In this document: positions 37,076 through 45,564 of the stretch, in pieces
How positions within the stretch are numbered: the first letter of the stretch is position 1
Layout: every line of letters begins with the position of its first letter
Assembly: GCA_016208105.1 (NCBI GenBank)
Contig: JACQYS010000012.1
Span: 55,194-119,193 of the forward strand
DNA: 64,000 nucleotides
Direction: 5' to 3'
Source: Desulfovibrio sp.
GTDB lineage: Bacteria > Desulfobacterota > Desulfovibrionia > Desulfovibrionales > Desulfovibrionaceae
Program-made: the position numbers and the translations under genes
The notes under the pieces: generated by a model
Database searches by the model: none
What the model was told of the DNA's origin: nothing
Seen by the model: only the letters and a program-made list of their open reading frames with translations

Positions 37076-38134
37076 CTAGGCCACTGTCACCTTCTTGCAC
37101 AGGTACACATCCTGGATGGACCGCAAGAGCTTTATTCCCTCGGCCATGGGCCTTTGGAAGGCCTTGCGCCCGGAAATCAAGCCCATACCACCGGCCCGTT
37201 TGTTGATGACCGCCGTCTTCACCGCTTCCAGCAGATCTGAAGCGCCTTCCGACGGACCGCCGGAGTTTATGAGTCCCATTCGCCCGCTGTAGCAGTTGAG
37301 CACCTGATAGCGGCACAGGTCGATGGGGTGGTCCGAGGTCAGTTCGGAATAGACCCGTTTGTCGGTCTTGCCGAACTTGATGGCCGTATAACCGCCGTTG
37401 TTCACTGGCAGCTTCTGCTTGATGATGTCCGCCTCGATGGTCACGCCCAGATGATTGGCCTGGCCCGTGAGGTCCGCCGAGGCATGGTAATCCACTCCGT
37501 CTTTCACGAAACCGGGGTTTCTGGTGTAGCACCACAGGATGGTGGCCATTCCCATCTCGTGGGCACGGCGAAAGGCCTTGGAGACCTCCTGGATCTGCCG
37601 GGTGGACTCAGGCGCCCCGAAATAGATGGTGGCACCCACTGCTATGCACCCCATGTCGAAAGCCTGCTCAACCTGGGCGAACATGATCTGATCATGCTTC
37701 GGGGGCAGGGAGAGCAGCTCGTTGTGGTTGATCTTCAGGATGAAGGGGATCTTGTGCGCGTACTTGCGGGCCACTGCCCCGAGCACTCCCATGGTTGACG
37801 CCACCCCGTTGCATCCGGCTTCGATGGCCAGCTTTACGATGTTTTCAGGGTCGAAATAGATGGGGTTGGGCGCGAAGGACGCCCCGGCCGAATGTTCGAT
37901 GCCCTGGTCCACGGGCAGAATGGACACGAACCCGGTTTTCGCCAAGCGGCCCGCCGAATACAGCGCCTGCAGGCTGCGCAGAACCGGCACGGACCGGTCC
38001 GAGAGGGCATAGATCCGGTCCACCATGTCCGGGCCTGGCAGATGAAGGTTTTTCTTGGGTACGGTTGTGCAGACGTGTTCCAGCAGGGATTTGGCTTCGC
38101 CGCCAAGCAGCTTGGCGATGTCGTCGATCTTCAT
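37076..38134 (-). CDS. fbaB: Class I fructose-bisphosphate aldolase, archaeal FbaB type
   Basis: Protein of 352 residues of the DhnA/FbaB family, which cleaves fructose-1,6-bisphosphate through a Schiff-base lysine. Motifs include [18 protein letters not shown] near residue 71, [13 protein letters not shown] near 107, [12 protein letters not shown] near 132 and [14 protein letters not shown] near 238, where the lysines are candidates for the Schiff base. [10 protein letters not shown] and [13 protein letters not shown] form the phosphate-binding C-terminal loops. It is a single gene with convergent metW and no operon partners. Confidence 0.87.
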   Translation of the reverse strand: MKIDDIAKLLGGEAKSLLEHVCTTVPKKNLHLPGPDMVDRIYALSDRSVPVLRSLQALYSAGRLAKTGFVSILPVDQGIEHSAGASFAPNPIYFDPENIVKLAIEAGCNGVASTMGVLGAVARKYAHKIPFILKINHNELLSLPPKHDQIMFAQVEQAFDMGCIAVGATIYFGAPESTRQIQEVSKAFRRAHEMGMATILWCYTRNPGFVKDGVDYHASADLTGQANHLGVTIEADIIKQKLPVNNGGYTAIKFGKTDKRVYSELTSDHPIDLCRYQVLNCYSGRMGLINSGGPSEGASDLLEAVKTAVINKRAGGMGLISGRKAFQRPMAEGIKLLRSIQDVYLCKKVTVA

Positions 38135-38289
38135 GTCGGGGTCTCCTGGCTTTTAGGATTCTTGTTCTCATATACCCCCGCCAGAAAGACCTATCAACGA
38201 AAATAACGGTCTGGAGCGCAATAGAAGCGCCGGAGTTCCAGATTCATCGGGTAAAAGAAACAAAGATGCTTCTAGGCCACTGGGGATGC

Positions 38290-38697
38290 CTAGCCTCCAC
38301 AGTGTTCGCACGTACCATCCAGACGGACGTTCACATGTTTCACTCCGGGCAGGTCCACGCCCACGCGGACAGCCTCAGGCCCCAGACACAGCAGCCTGCG
38401 GCAGCTCAGGCAATAAAAGTGATGATGCTCCGGATGGGCCGGTCCTCCAGCGCAATACCTTGCCGAGCCATCCCCGGCCTCGTGACGGGTTATGAGCCCA
38501 TGCTCGGCCAAAGAGTCCAGGGCGCGATACAGCGTCACCTTGTCCATGGGCTCGTTTTCCCTGAGCTTGGCCAGAAGCATGAGCGGTGACAAAGCCTCCC
38601 GGGAGGCTTGCACTGCGGAGAGCACCCTGATCCTTTGCGGCGTTGCCTTCAACCCGCTGTCTTGTAGCATGGCTCGCGGATCGCACTGGGAGCACAT
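38290..38697 (-). CDS. zur: Fur-family metalloregulator, probable Zur
   Basis: Protein of 135 residues with a winged-helix DNA-binding half (SGLKATPQRIRVLSAVQ, VTLYRALDSLAEHGLI) and a metal-sensing half with HPEHHHFYCLSCRRL and a terminal CEHC. The two CxxC pairs form a structural zinc site. Its ATG overlaps the znuB stop (TGATG), and it is the last gene of the znu operon, so Zur rather than Fur or PerR is preferred. It probably represses this operon, with zinc as co-repressor. GGAGG precedes the ATG. Confidence 0.82.
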   Translation of the reverse strand: MCSQCDPRAMLQDSGLKATPQRIRVLSAVQASREALSPLMLLAKLRENEPMDKVTLYRALDSLAEHGLITRHEAGDGSARYCAGGPAHPEHHHFYCLSCRRLLCLGPEAVRVGVDLPGVKHVNVRLDGTCEHCGG

Positions 38698-39500
38698 CAG
38701 GCAGCCCTCCTGCCCAGAATGTTCTCCAGGAAGAACCATATGGTTGCCACCGCGATGATGCTTGCCCCGGAAGTGAGATCGTAGGCATAGGAAAGACCCA
38801 GCCCGGCAAGGCAGAATACGCAAGAATACAGGGAAGAGGAGAACATCATCCCGCCAAGCGACCTGCAGCGCCTCTCGGCCAGGTAAGGGGGGATGGTCAA
38901 CAGTGCGATGACCAGGATGAGCCCCACAACCCGGATGATCATGACTATTGACGCCGCAATCATGGCCAGCATGACGAAATGCAGCAGCCTGACCCGCACG
39001 CCGCGCAATCCTGCGAATTCCGGGTCGAAGCTCATGGCCATGAATCCCCGGTAGTAAAGGGCGATGACCGCCAGCAAGAGAACGTCCAACCCGGCCATGA
39101 GCCACAGGTCCGACTTCGGCACGGCCAATATGGAACCGAACAGGAAACTCATGAGATCCACGTTGTAGCCGTGGGTTACGTCCACCAGGATGATGCCGAA
39201 GGCCATGCCGGCCGCCCAGAGCACCCCCACCACGGTGTCGGCCCGTTCTCTGCGCCCGAAGGTGACTGCGGCCATGATGGCCGAGATCCCCAGGCTGAAT
39301 GCGATGGTGACCGGCAGGACGGGCAGGCCCAGGAAAAAGGCCAGGCCCACACCGCCATACGCCGCATGTGAGATTCCCCCGGCCACGAACACCACCCGGT
39401 TGACCACCACCAGGCTGCCTATGATGCCGCAGGCTATGCTGGCCAGAATTCCGGCCAGAACTGCGTGGCGCATGAAGTCGTAGGAAAGGGCTTCGATCAC
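38697..39500 (-). CDS. znuB: Zinc ABC transporter permease
   Basis: Membrane protein of 267 residues with about eight helices, of the ABC-3 metal permease family. Motifs are ALSYDFMRHAVLAGILAS, VVFVAGGISHAAYGGVGLAF and DLMSFLFGSILAVP. The GTG start at 39500 has GAGGA upstream, and its first bases overlap the znuC stop (GTGA). It pairs with ZnuC and ZnuA to import Zn2+, or possibly Mn2+, across the inner membrane. Confidence 0.88.
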   Translation of the reverse strand: MIEALSYDFMRHAVLAGILASIACGIIGSLVVVNRVVFVAGGISHAAYGGVGLAFFLGLPVLPVTIAFSLGISAIMAAVTFGRRERADTVVGVLWAAGMAFGIILVDVTHGYNVDLMSFLFGSILAVPKSDLWLMAGLDVLLLAVIALYYRGFMAMSFDPEFAGLRGVRVRLLHFVMLAMIAASIVMIIRVVGLILVIALLTIPPYLAERRCRSLGGMMFSSSLYSCVFCLAGLGLSYAYDLTSGASIIAVATIWFFLENILGRRAA

Positions 39501-40276
39501 GATTTTTCCTCGTGGCTTGCCACCACCCTGTGCGGAATTCCGTGGGCGATAAGCTCCACCGGGCAGCTGTGGGGCCCGCACTGGTACATCATGCCGAACA
39601 TTTCCGGCGTGATCTCCGGACGAGGATGGAAATGGACCGTGCGGTTCACGCAGGCCACGGAGGTCACATGCCGGGAGATGACAGACACGTCGTGGCTCAC
39701 CAGCACCACGGTGAGGCTTTTGGCCAGTTCGCCCAACAGTTCCTGGAGCGATGCCCGGCCCTCCGGGTCCACGCTGGCCGTGGGCTCGTCCAGAAGGAGC
39801 AACTCCGGATCGCAGGCCAGGGCCCGGGCAATGAACACCCTTTGGCGCTGCCCGCCTGACAGGTCGGACAGTGCCTTTGCGGACAAGTGGTCCACGCCCA
39901 CCCGGGCCAAACATTCCAGGGCCTTGATCCTGTCGGAGCGGGGCCACCACGGCCAGAAAGAATGAGGCGTGAGCCGGCCGAGTAACACCGTTTGCAATAC
40001 GCTAATAGGGAAAGCCCTGCCCGTGGAGGTGAATTGCGGCATATATCCGACCCGCTCTGCCGCTTTCTCCGGAGCCTCACCCAACACCCGCACAGCCCCT
40101 GACACAGGTTCGATGAGACCCAGCAGAAGTCTCAGGAGGGTGGTCTTCCCTCCGCCGTTAGGACCGATGACCGCCAGGAACTCGCCCCTGGGAACGCGAA
40201 GACTCACGTTTTCCAAGGCCGGATTGTTGGCATAGCCGTAACTGGCGGAATCAAGCTCGATGGCAAGATCGTTCAT
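39497..40276 (-). CDS. znuC: Zinc ABC transporter ATPase
   Basis: ATPase of 259 residues. Walker A is GPNGGGKTT, the ABC signature LSGGQRQR, Walker B LLLLDEPTAS, and the H-loop VSHDVSV. The C-terminal tail is His-rich (HFHPRPEIT, CGPHSCP, HGIPHR), which may bind metal. It overlaps znuB by 4 bases and starts 31 bases after znuA. The operon order is znuA-znuC-znuB-zur. Confidence 0.9.
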   Translation of the reverse strand: MNDLAIELDSASYGYANNPALENVSLRVPRGEFLAVIGPNGGGKTTLLRLLLGLIEPVSGAVRVLGEAPEKAAERVGYMPQFTSTGRAFPISVLQTVLLGRLTPHSFWPWWPRSDRIKALECLARVGVDHLSAKALSDLSGGQRQRVFIARALACDPELLLLDEPTASVDPEGRASLQELLGELAKSLTVVLVSHDVSVISRHVTSVACVNRTVHFHPRPEITPEMFGMMYQCGPHSCPVELIAHGIPHRVVASHEEKS

Positions 40277-40307
40277 TACGTCCCTTTAAGTCAGCTCCCT
40301 TCCCTGT

Positions 40308-41192
40308 TTACCGTAACGCATCGCCAAGGGCCTTGGCCACCAGAAGAATATTCTTTCCCCACTCTTCGGCAAGGTCGTCGGCCTCCACCAGCTTCGCTCC
40401 GATTGCGTCGGCCACGGTCTGTGCGGCCTTCCGGGAAAATTGCGGCTGCACGAACACGGCCTTGGCACGCGACTCTTTGGCGTGCTCGATAAGGTCTTTG
40501 AGCTTGCGGGGGCCCGGTTCCTTACCGCCGGATTCTATGGCCTGCTCCTTGAGCCCGTAGTCGCGCGCGAAATAGGCCCAGGCAGGATGGAACACCAAGA
40601 ACTCCGCCCCGGCAGGCACGCCCTTCAGCAAAGCTCGGACCTGAATATCGAGTGCATCTAGCTCTGCCTGGAACGCCTTAAGGTTGGCAACGTATGTCTC
40701 CCTGTTGCCGGGGTCGGCCTTGGCCAAGGCCCTGGCGATAGCGCCAGCCTGGATTTTGACCAGGGCCGGAGACGTCCAGGTATGAACATCCATTTCCTTG
40801 TCGGCATGCTTTCCCTTGATCCCATGTTTGCCGTGCCCATTCCCGTGTCCTCCGCCCATGGGCATGAGTTCTACGCCCTCCAGGGTGTCCACCACCAAAA
40901 GACCGGGATTGGTTTTGACCAGTCTGGGAAGCCACGTGTGCTCGAATTCCACCCCCTGGGTCAGGTACAGCGTGGCTTTGGCCGCCTGGGCCATCTGGCT
41001 GGGCTTGGGTTCGAAGGTGTGTGCGTCCGCGCCCGGGGTAACCATCACGTAAACCTCGGCCAATGGACCCGCGATTTTTTCCACAAAATTTTTCTGGGGC
41101 GGCACACTGACCATTACCGACACAGGGGAAGCACATGCCAACCCCGCCCAGAGCCAGAACAAAAGCGTCAGCACAGCTTTGACTCGTCTCAT
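40308..41192 (-). CDS. znuA: Zinc-binding periplasmic protein
   Basis: Solute-binding protein of 294 residues in cluster 9 of metal-binding proteins. The signal peptide is MRRVKAVLTLLFWLWAGLAC, with cleavage near ACA-SP. Metal ligands can be assigned to His in ADAHTFEPKP, VHTWTSPA, FHPAWAYFA and an acidic residue near FVQPQFS. A His/Gly-rich loop (GGGHGNGHGKHGIKGKHAD) precedes the second ligand; such loops are typical of ZnuA rather than Mn-binding relatives. GGAGG lies before the ATG at 41192. Confidence 0.88.
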   Translation of the reverse strand: MRRVKAVLTLLFWLWAGLACASPVSVMVSVPPQKNFVEKIAGPLAEVYVMVTPGADAHTFEPKPSQMAQAAKATLYLTQGVEFEHTWLPRLVKTNPGLLVVDTLEGVELMPMGGGHGNGHGKHGIKGKHADKEMDVHTWTSPALVKIQAGAIARALAKADPGNRETYVANLKAFQAELDALDIQVRALLKGVPAGAEFLVFHPAWAYFARDYGLKEQAIESGGKEPGPRKLKDLIEHAKESRAKAVFVQPQFSRKAAQTVADAIGAKLVEADDLAEEWGKNILLVAKALGDALR

Positions 41193-41550
41193 ACATCCTC
41201 CGGAGAACACTCTTAACCGGCCACATGCAACCAAGTTGCACCACTGTCAAGATCTCCGGGGTTGACCGTGGCACACAACACGTTTACGTAACACGAACAT
41301 ACGAGCACGGATTCGGGGCCCTACTCACTTGGCTTTGAACTTCTGGCCGCCAAGTTCGTTTCTGCGAACAAAGACCGCCGTTGCCTGGAAGCTTTAAAAA
41401 CATGTGGTACTGCCAAAGGCTACCTTTACCCGGACGAGTTCACTCGGCTGAGAATCTGTTGCCTGGATCGCAGATGGTTGATTTTGCTCTGATATCGATC
41501 ATTTTCATGAGCACCGTTCATGAGACGATGGTCCGGCAGGCTTAGTAATT
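41193..41550. promoter_or_regulatory. Divergent regulatory region of znu and cbi operons
   Basis: This 358-base intergenic region must hold promoters for both znuA (-) and cbiM (+). An 8-base palindrome TTACGTAA at 41284-41291 lies 92 bases upstream of znuA and could be a metalloregulator site. I found no cobalamin or NiCo riboswitch motif by eye and no clear consensus promoter. Confidence 0.35.
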
Positions 41551-42141
41551 ATGCATATTTCCGAAGGCGTTCTTTCCGGTCCTGTGCTGCTTTCCGGCGC
41601 GATTGCCACGGCAGCCGGAATTGCAGTGGGCATCAAGAAGCTCGAAGGCGAAGCCCTGGTCAGAACCGGAGTTCTCTCCGCGGCTTTTTTCGCAGCCAGC
41701 CTGATCCACCTTCCTCTGGGGCCGGTGAGCATACATCTTGTTCTTTCCGGCCTCATGGGGGCCATGCTCGGTTGGGCCGCTTTTCCTGCCATCTTCGTGG
41801 GACTCTTGCTTCAGGCTCTGCTTTTCCAGTTCGGCGGACTCACCGTGCTGGGCGTCAACTCCGTGGTCATGGGCCTGCCCGCCGTGCTCTGCGGGCTCGC
41901 GGCCAGACCTTTTTTTAAGCGCAACGGCACGGTCTTCGCTCTTGCTTCTTTCGGATGCGGGGCGTTCTCCATACTCGGCAGCCTGGCCCTGCTCTACCTG
42001 TCCTTGGTCCTCTCCGGGGAAGCATTGACCGTTTTCGCCGGGCTTTTCTTCTGGGCACACCTGGTGCTCATGGGAATCGAGGGAGCCATTACCATGCTCA
42101 TCCTCAGTTTCTTAAAGCGCATGCGCCCGGAACTTCTATGA
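41551..42141 (+). CDS. cbiM: Cobalt/nickel ECF transporter substrate-binding subunit CbiM/NikM
   Basis: Membrane protein of 196 residues with six to seven helices. The N terminus MHISEGVLSG carries the conserved His2 that binds Co or Ni in CbiM/NikM. Motifs LPLGPVSIHLVLSGLMGAM and TVLGVNSVVMGLPA are typical. It is the substrate-recognition (S) component of an energy-coupling-factor transporter. It overlaps cbiQ by ATGA. No CbiN, NikN or NikL gene follows. Whether the substrate is Co or Ni cannot be read from the sequence. Confidence 0.87.
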   Translation: MHISEGVLSGPVLLSGAIATAAGIAVGIKKLEGEALVRTGVLSAAFFAASLIHLPLGPVSIHLVLSGLMGAMLGWAAFPAIFVGLLLQALLFQFGGLTVLGVNSVVMGLPAVLCGLAARPFFKRNGTVFALASFGCGAFSILGSLALLYLSLVLSGEALTVFAGLFFWAHLVLMGIEGAITMLILSFLKRMRPELL

Positions 42142-42851
42142 GCGAACTCGACGCACGCGCCAGGCTTCTCTGCGCCCTGGCCCTTTCAGTGGCCATAGCG
42201 GTCTGCCATAGGTGGCCTTCAGCCATGCTTGGCATGTGCTGCGGCGCCGCCGCTCTGGCCGTGGGTGAACGCCAGTGGGGTCGCCTTGTGCGCCGCCTCG
42301 CCCTCGTGAACATCTTTTTCCTGGGTATCCTGGCCACGGTGCCGATGGCTGTCCCGGGCGAATCGCTTTTGCGCTTGGGATCCTTGTCATTCACCAGGGA
42401 AGGCCTCATGCTCGCCCTGCACATGACGGTTAAGGGCAACGCCATATTCCTGCTCTTCTGGGGGCTCGTGCGGCCGCTTTCGCCTCCCAGGCTGGGAGCG
42501 GCCCTGTCTGCGCTCGGGGTTCCAGACAAGCTGTGCCTCATTCTTTCGCTCACGTACCGCTATCTTGACCTTATGCGCCACGAATGGTCGCGGCTGGCCA
42601 CTTCGGCCAAGTTGCGAGGTTTTTTGCCAAACCTTTCCGGGAAAACCTTTCGGACATATGGGCTTATGTTGGCGCTCTTGTTCATGCGCGCCCTTGACCG
42701 GGCCACAGCCATCCATCAGGCCATGATCTGCCGCGGGTTCGACGGCCGTTTCCGAAGCCTGGGAGGGTTGCGCTGGCAGGGCAGGGATACCGCCCTTGGA
42801 ATGGCGAGTTGTTTGGCCGTCGCCGCCGTGGTCTGGCTGGAGGTCGCGTGA
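42138..42851 (+). CDS. cbiQ: ECF transporter transmembrane subunit CbiQ
   Basis: Membrane protein of 237 residues, the T component of the ECF transporter. The coupling motif is MICRGFDGRF (Ala-Arg-Gly type) near 195-205, and a second, SAKLRGFLP, lies about 30 residues earlier. The hydrophobic N terminus and the PDKLCLILSLTYRYLDLM segment are typical. The gene is translationally linked on both sides: ATGA with cbiM and GTGA with cbiO. Confidence 0.87.
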   Translation: MSELDARARLLCALALSVAIAVCHRWPSAMLGMCCGAAALAVGERQWGRLVRRLALVNIFFLGILATVPMAVPGESLLRLGSLSFTREGLMLALHMTVKGNAIFLLFWGLVRPLSPPRLGAALSALGVPDKLCLILSLTYRYLDLMRHEWSRLATSAKLRGFLPNLSGKTFRTYGLMLALLFMRALDRATAIHQAMICRGFDGRFRSLGGLRWQGRDTALGMASCLAVAAVVWLEVA

Positions 42852-43558
42852 GGCTGATCGAAATCAAAGAGCTCAGCTGCGGCTACAATGGACGCGACGT
42901 CCTCAATCACCTCGATCTTTGCCTGGACCCGGGGGCCAGGCTCGGCTTGGCCGGACACACGGGAAGCGGTAAGACCACTCTGCTTAAAACCATCATGGGG
43001 CTTGTCACCCCCAAGTCCGGGTCGGTCCATATCGAGGGCCGGGAGTGCCGCTGTGAACGCGACTTCGCCAAAGCCCGCACCGCGCTCGGCTATCTCTTCC
43101 AGAATCCAGACGACCAGCTTTTTTGCCCCACGGTGATCGAGGACGTTGCCTTCGGGCCACTGAATCTAGGGGTAACTGCTTCTCAGGCTCGAAGCATTGC
43201 CGAGGAATGCCTGGAAATGGTCGGCCTGGGCGGATTCGAGGAACGGCTCACCCATTGCCTGTCCGGCGGCGAGAAACGCCTGGCCTCCCTGGCGGGCGTG
43301 CTGGCCATGCGCCCCAAGGCGCTTCTTCTTGACGAGCCCACCACCGGCCTGGACCCCGAGAGCAAGGCCAGGGTGGCCGAGGTCCTGTGCGGCCTGGACC
43401 TCGCTCTGCTGGTCGTCTCGCACGAATGGGACTTTCTGACGCAAGTAACCTCCCGCTACTTTCTACTCTCCCACGGACATCTTCACGAAGCTGCAGAAGC
43501 CCCGCATGTACACCAGCACGTCCACTTGCTGGGCGCCATTCCCCACGAGCACGATTAG
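42848..43558 (+). CDS. cbiO: ECF transporter ATPase CbiO
   Basis: ATPase of 236 residues. Motifs are Walker A GHTGSGKTT, Q-loop FQNPDDQLFC (the ECF-type sequence), signature LSGGEKR, Walker B LLLDEPTTGLD and H-loop VVSHEWDF. The last 30 residues are His-rich (HVHQHVHLLGAIPHEHD), which is unusual and may bind Co or Ni. The GTG start at 42848 overlaps the cbiQ stop. The operon cbiM-Q-O ends here. Confidence 0.88.
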   Translation: MRLIEIKELSCGYNGRDVLNHLDLCLDPGARLGLAGHTGSGKTTLLKTIMGLVTPKSGSVHIEGRECRCERDFAKARTALGYLFQNPDDQLFCPTVIEDVAFGPLNLGVTASQARSIAEECLEMVGLGGFEERLTHCLSGGEKRLASLAGVLAMRPKALLLDEPTTGLDPESKARVAEVLCGLDLALLVVSHEWDFLTQVTSRYFLLSHGHLHEAAEAPHVHQHVHLLGAIPHEHD

Positions 43559-44071
43559 ACTCAGCGTTTGCGCAGGCTGCCTGCCGTCCAGCTAACGGTC
43601 GCTTCTGATCCTGTTCGTTCTAGCACTCCTGTACAAGCGCACTCCTCCAGCAGGACCAGAAACGCTTTTCCCAGACTTTCCATCACGTAGGTGTAATTTC
43701 TCCCTGCACAGACTATATTGTCGCTGATTGTAGTTTTTTGTTGTTTTTAATGTGCCCATAAAAATTTGCTCTTACGCCCTATCACTCCTGATAGAGAAGT
43801 CACTTTCGCAATTCCAAAAAACATCAGAAAATGCTGTGCCGGGCAGTTGTTAAGGTTGGCCTGAACTCTGCAAATCCGCCAGAAATGTATCCGGCGCATC
43901 CGCCGGACACTCCATCACTTCCAGGCTGCCCCGGCCCTTGCCATGCCCTTCGAAAGCTGAGCGGCATCAGCCCGCTTGACAGCTTTACCCACACGGTTCA
44001 TGAGGGATTATCAGAGAATCCCGTTTTGCGGACAGCGGCACACCCGCTGCCGGCGAACCTTGGAGGTATTC
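43559..44071. other. Intergenic region between cbiO and sodB
   Basis: This 513-base region has no convincing gene. It includes an AT-rich stretch (about 43715-43765), a CTATCA-N4-TGATAG palindrome (43779-43794), and a perfect 7-base-arm GC hairpin (43890-43907). An open frame at 43831 overlaps sodB in another frame and looks like a shadow. A promoter for sodB is expected here, but I cannot place it reliably. Confidence 0.4.
43779..43794. promoter_or_regulatory. Palindromic operator-like site upstream of sodB
   Basis: CTATCA and TGATAG half-sites are separated by 4 bases and lie about 280 bases upstream of sodB. The half-sites match those of the classic TetR operator, although the spacing is wider. 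No TetR-type gene is in the window, so this is only a candidate regulator-binding site. Confidence 0.3.
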
Positions 44072-44785
44072 ATGGACAAGATGACCACGAGCGGCCTGAC
44101 CAGGCGAGACTTCAACACTCTTGCGGCAACCGCTGCCGCGGCCGCCGCTTTTGGCGTATTTTCACCCCAACCGGCCCAAGCGCAAGGAGTAGCCGTGTTC
44201 CCCATCCCTGCCCTGCCCTATCCGGAAGACGCCCTAGACCCCGTGATATCAGCCAAAACTCTGTCGTTTCATTACGGCAAGCATACCAAGGCCTATTACG
44301 ACAACATGAACAAGGCTCTGGAAGGAAAACCCACCGCTGGCCTGACCCTGGAGAAGGTCTTCCTGGACGCGGCCAAGGATGCCGCCACCGTTGGGCTTTT
44401 TAATAATTCCGCCCAGGCCTGGAACCATACATTCTACTTCGCTGGCTTGAAAAAAGGTGGCGGGGGAAACCCCTCCGGCAAGCTTGCTGACGCCATAAAG
44501 GCCGCTTTCGGGGGCTACGAGGAATTCAAAAAGAGCATGATTGACGCTGCCACAACCCAGTTCGGCAGCGGCTGGGCTTGGCTGGTGGAGGAGAACGGCG
44601 CATTGAAGGTGGTCAAGACCCCCAACGCAATGAATCCCTTGGTAAATAACCAGAAACCCCTGTGGACCGTGGACGTGTGGGAGCACGCCTACTATCTGGA
44701 TTACCAAAACCGGCGGGCCGATTATGTGAAGGACGTGCTGGAAAAACTGGTGAATTGGGAATTCGTGGCTAAGAATCTGGGATAA
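44072..44785 (+). CDS. sodB: Tat-exported iron superoxide dismutase
   Basis: Protein of 237 residues. A twin-arginine signal, LTRRDFNTLAATAAAAAAF (Arg11-Arg12), directs it to the periplasm. Catalytic metal ligands are His67 (SFHYGKH), His119 (AWNHTFYF) and the Asp/His of VDVWEHAYYLDY. Gln115 in NNSAQAW indicates the Fe type. A Tat-exported Fe-SOD is known in Desulfovibrio vulgaris. The ATG at 44072 follows GGAGG. A terminator follows at 44830. Confidence 0.92.
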   Translation: MDKMTTSGLTRRDFNTLAATAAAAAAFGVFSPQPAQAQGVAVFPIPALPYPEDALDPVISAKTLSFHYGKHTKAYYDNMNKALEGKPTAGLTLEKVFLDAAKDAATVGLFNNSAQAWNHTFYFAGLKKGGGGNPSGKLADAIKAAFGGYEEFKKSMIDAATTQFGSGWAWLVEENGALKVVKTPNAMNPLVNNQKPLWTVDVWEHAYYLDYQNRRADYVKDVLEKLVNWEFVAKNLG

Positions 44786-44829
44786 TCTGCTTAAAGGCTG
44801 GGGGCCACCGGAGGGGGCGGTCTCTGGCG

Positions 44830-44860
44830 GCCGGAGGGGGCAAAGCCCTCTCCGGCTTTT
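44830..44860. terminator. Terminator after sodB
   Basis: Inverted repeat with 12-base arms (GCCGGAGGGGGC paired with GCCCTCTCCGGC) and an AAA loop is followed by TTTTCTT on the plus strand. It ends 2 bases from the stop of the convergent gene at 44862, so it may serve both. Confidence 0.82.
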
Positions 44861-44861
44861 C

Positions 44862-45431
44862 TTATATGAATTTCAGCTGCATAAAAATCTGGGTGTTCCC
44901 ATCAGAAAGTTTCATATCGAACGGAAGCTTTGTCTTTTCGATGGTGTAGGTCTCGAGCGACTTCACCTTGATCTCGGTGAGCTCCTTCTTGGGGAACTTG
45001 AATTCCTTCTTGCCTCCACCAATCTTGAACACGATCCTGTTCCCCCCGTTATACCAAAAGTAATACGAACGCTGCTGCGTAAAGAAATACTCAGGCGTCA
45101 GATCTATCACGTCCCGCTGGTATTTTTTCTTGAACGTCAGGTCCAGCCGGTAGATATCCTGGGCGACCCCGCTTATGGCCTGCCCGGCCAGAAAGTACCG
45201 GCCTGAGGACTCTGAGGTTTCCGTGCGTATGTCGGCGTATCCGCCCTCAATCATGAAATCCAATTTTTGGGGAGAAGGGGCTGTCTCCCCTTTGAAAAAC
45301 TCCACCAGGCTTTGCGCGTTGGCGTCAGCTGGGGGCGCGGCCTCCTGTTTGGTGACCTTTTTCGCAGCCTGGGCCGGAACGGCAACCAGGAAGGCAAGCA
45401 CTAGAACGGCGAAAAGCCTGATCGGTTTCAT
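44862..45431 (-). CDS. Secreted protein of unknown function
   Basis: Protein of 189 residues with a signal peptide (MKPIRLFAVLVLAFLVAVPAQAA). The mature part is short, polar and basic, with beta-like patterns such as GRYFLAGQAISGVAQDIYRL, FFTQQRSYYFWYNGG and FDMKLSDGNTQIFMQLKF. No domain is recognised. The ATG at 45431 follows GAGAGG. Convergent to sodB, upstream neighbour is an ABC transporter on the same strand. The role is unknown. Confidence 0.6.
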   Translation of the reverse strand: MKPIRLFAVLVLAFLVAVPAQAAKKVTKQEAAPPADANAQSLVEFFKGETAPSPQKLDFMIEGGYADIRTETSESSGRYFLAGQAISGVAQDIYRLDLTFKKKYQRDVIDLTPEYFFTQQRSYYFWYNGGNRIVFKIGGGKKEFKFPKKELTEIKVKSLETYTIEKTKLPFDMKLSDGNTQIFMQLKFI

Positions 45432-45564
45432 AGCGGCCTCTCGGTGACTGATTGGGCCTCTCAAATAGGCCGATTCTGCCGGTGTGGCAATGTCTGGCCC
45501 TCTCATGCACGAGGCGGGCCACCCTGCACGATCCATGCACAAGAACCATCGCTGGCGGGGGGGG

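Noticed and set aside
41193..41550. Cobalamin or NiCo riboswitch upstream of cbiM
   Set aside because: No B12 box-like or NiCo-type conserved motif is visible in the leader.
43831..44403. 190-codon plus-strand open frame overlapping sodB
   Set aside because: It runs into sodB in a different frame and has no domain or ribosome site.
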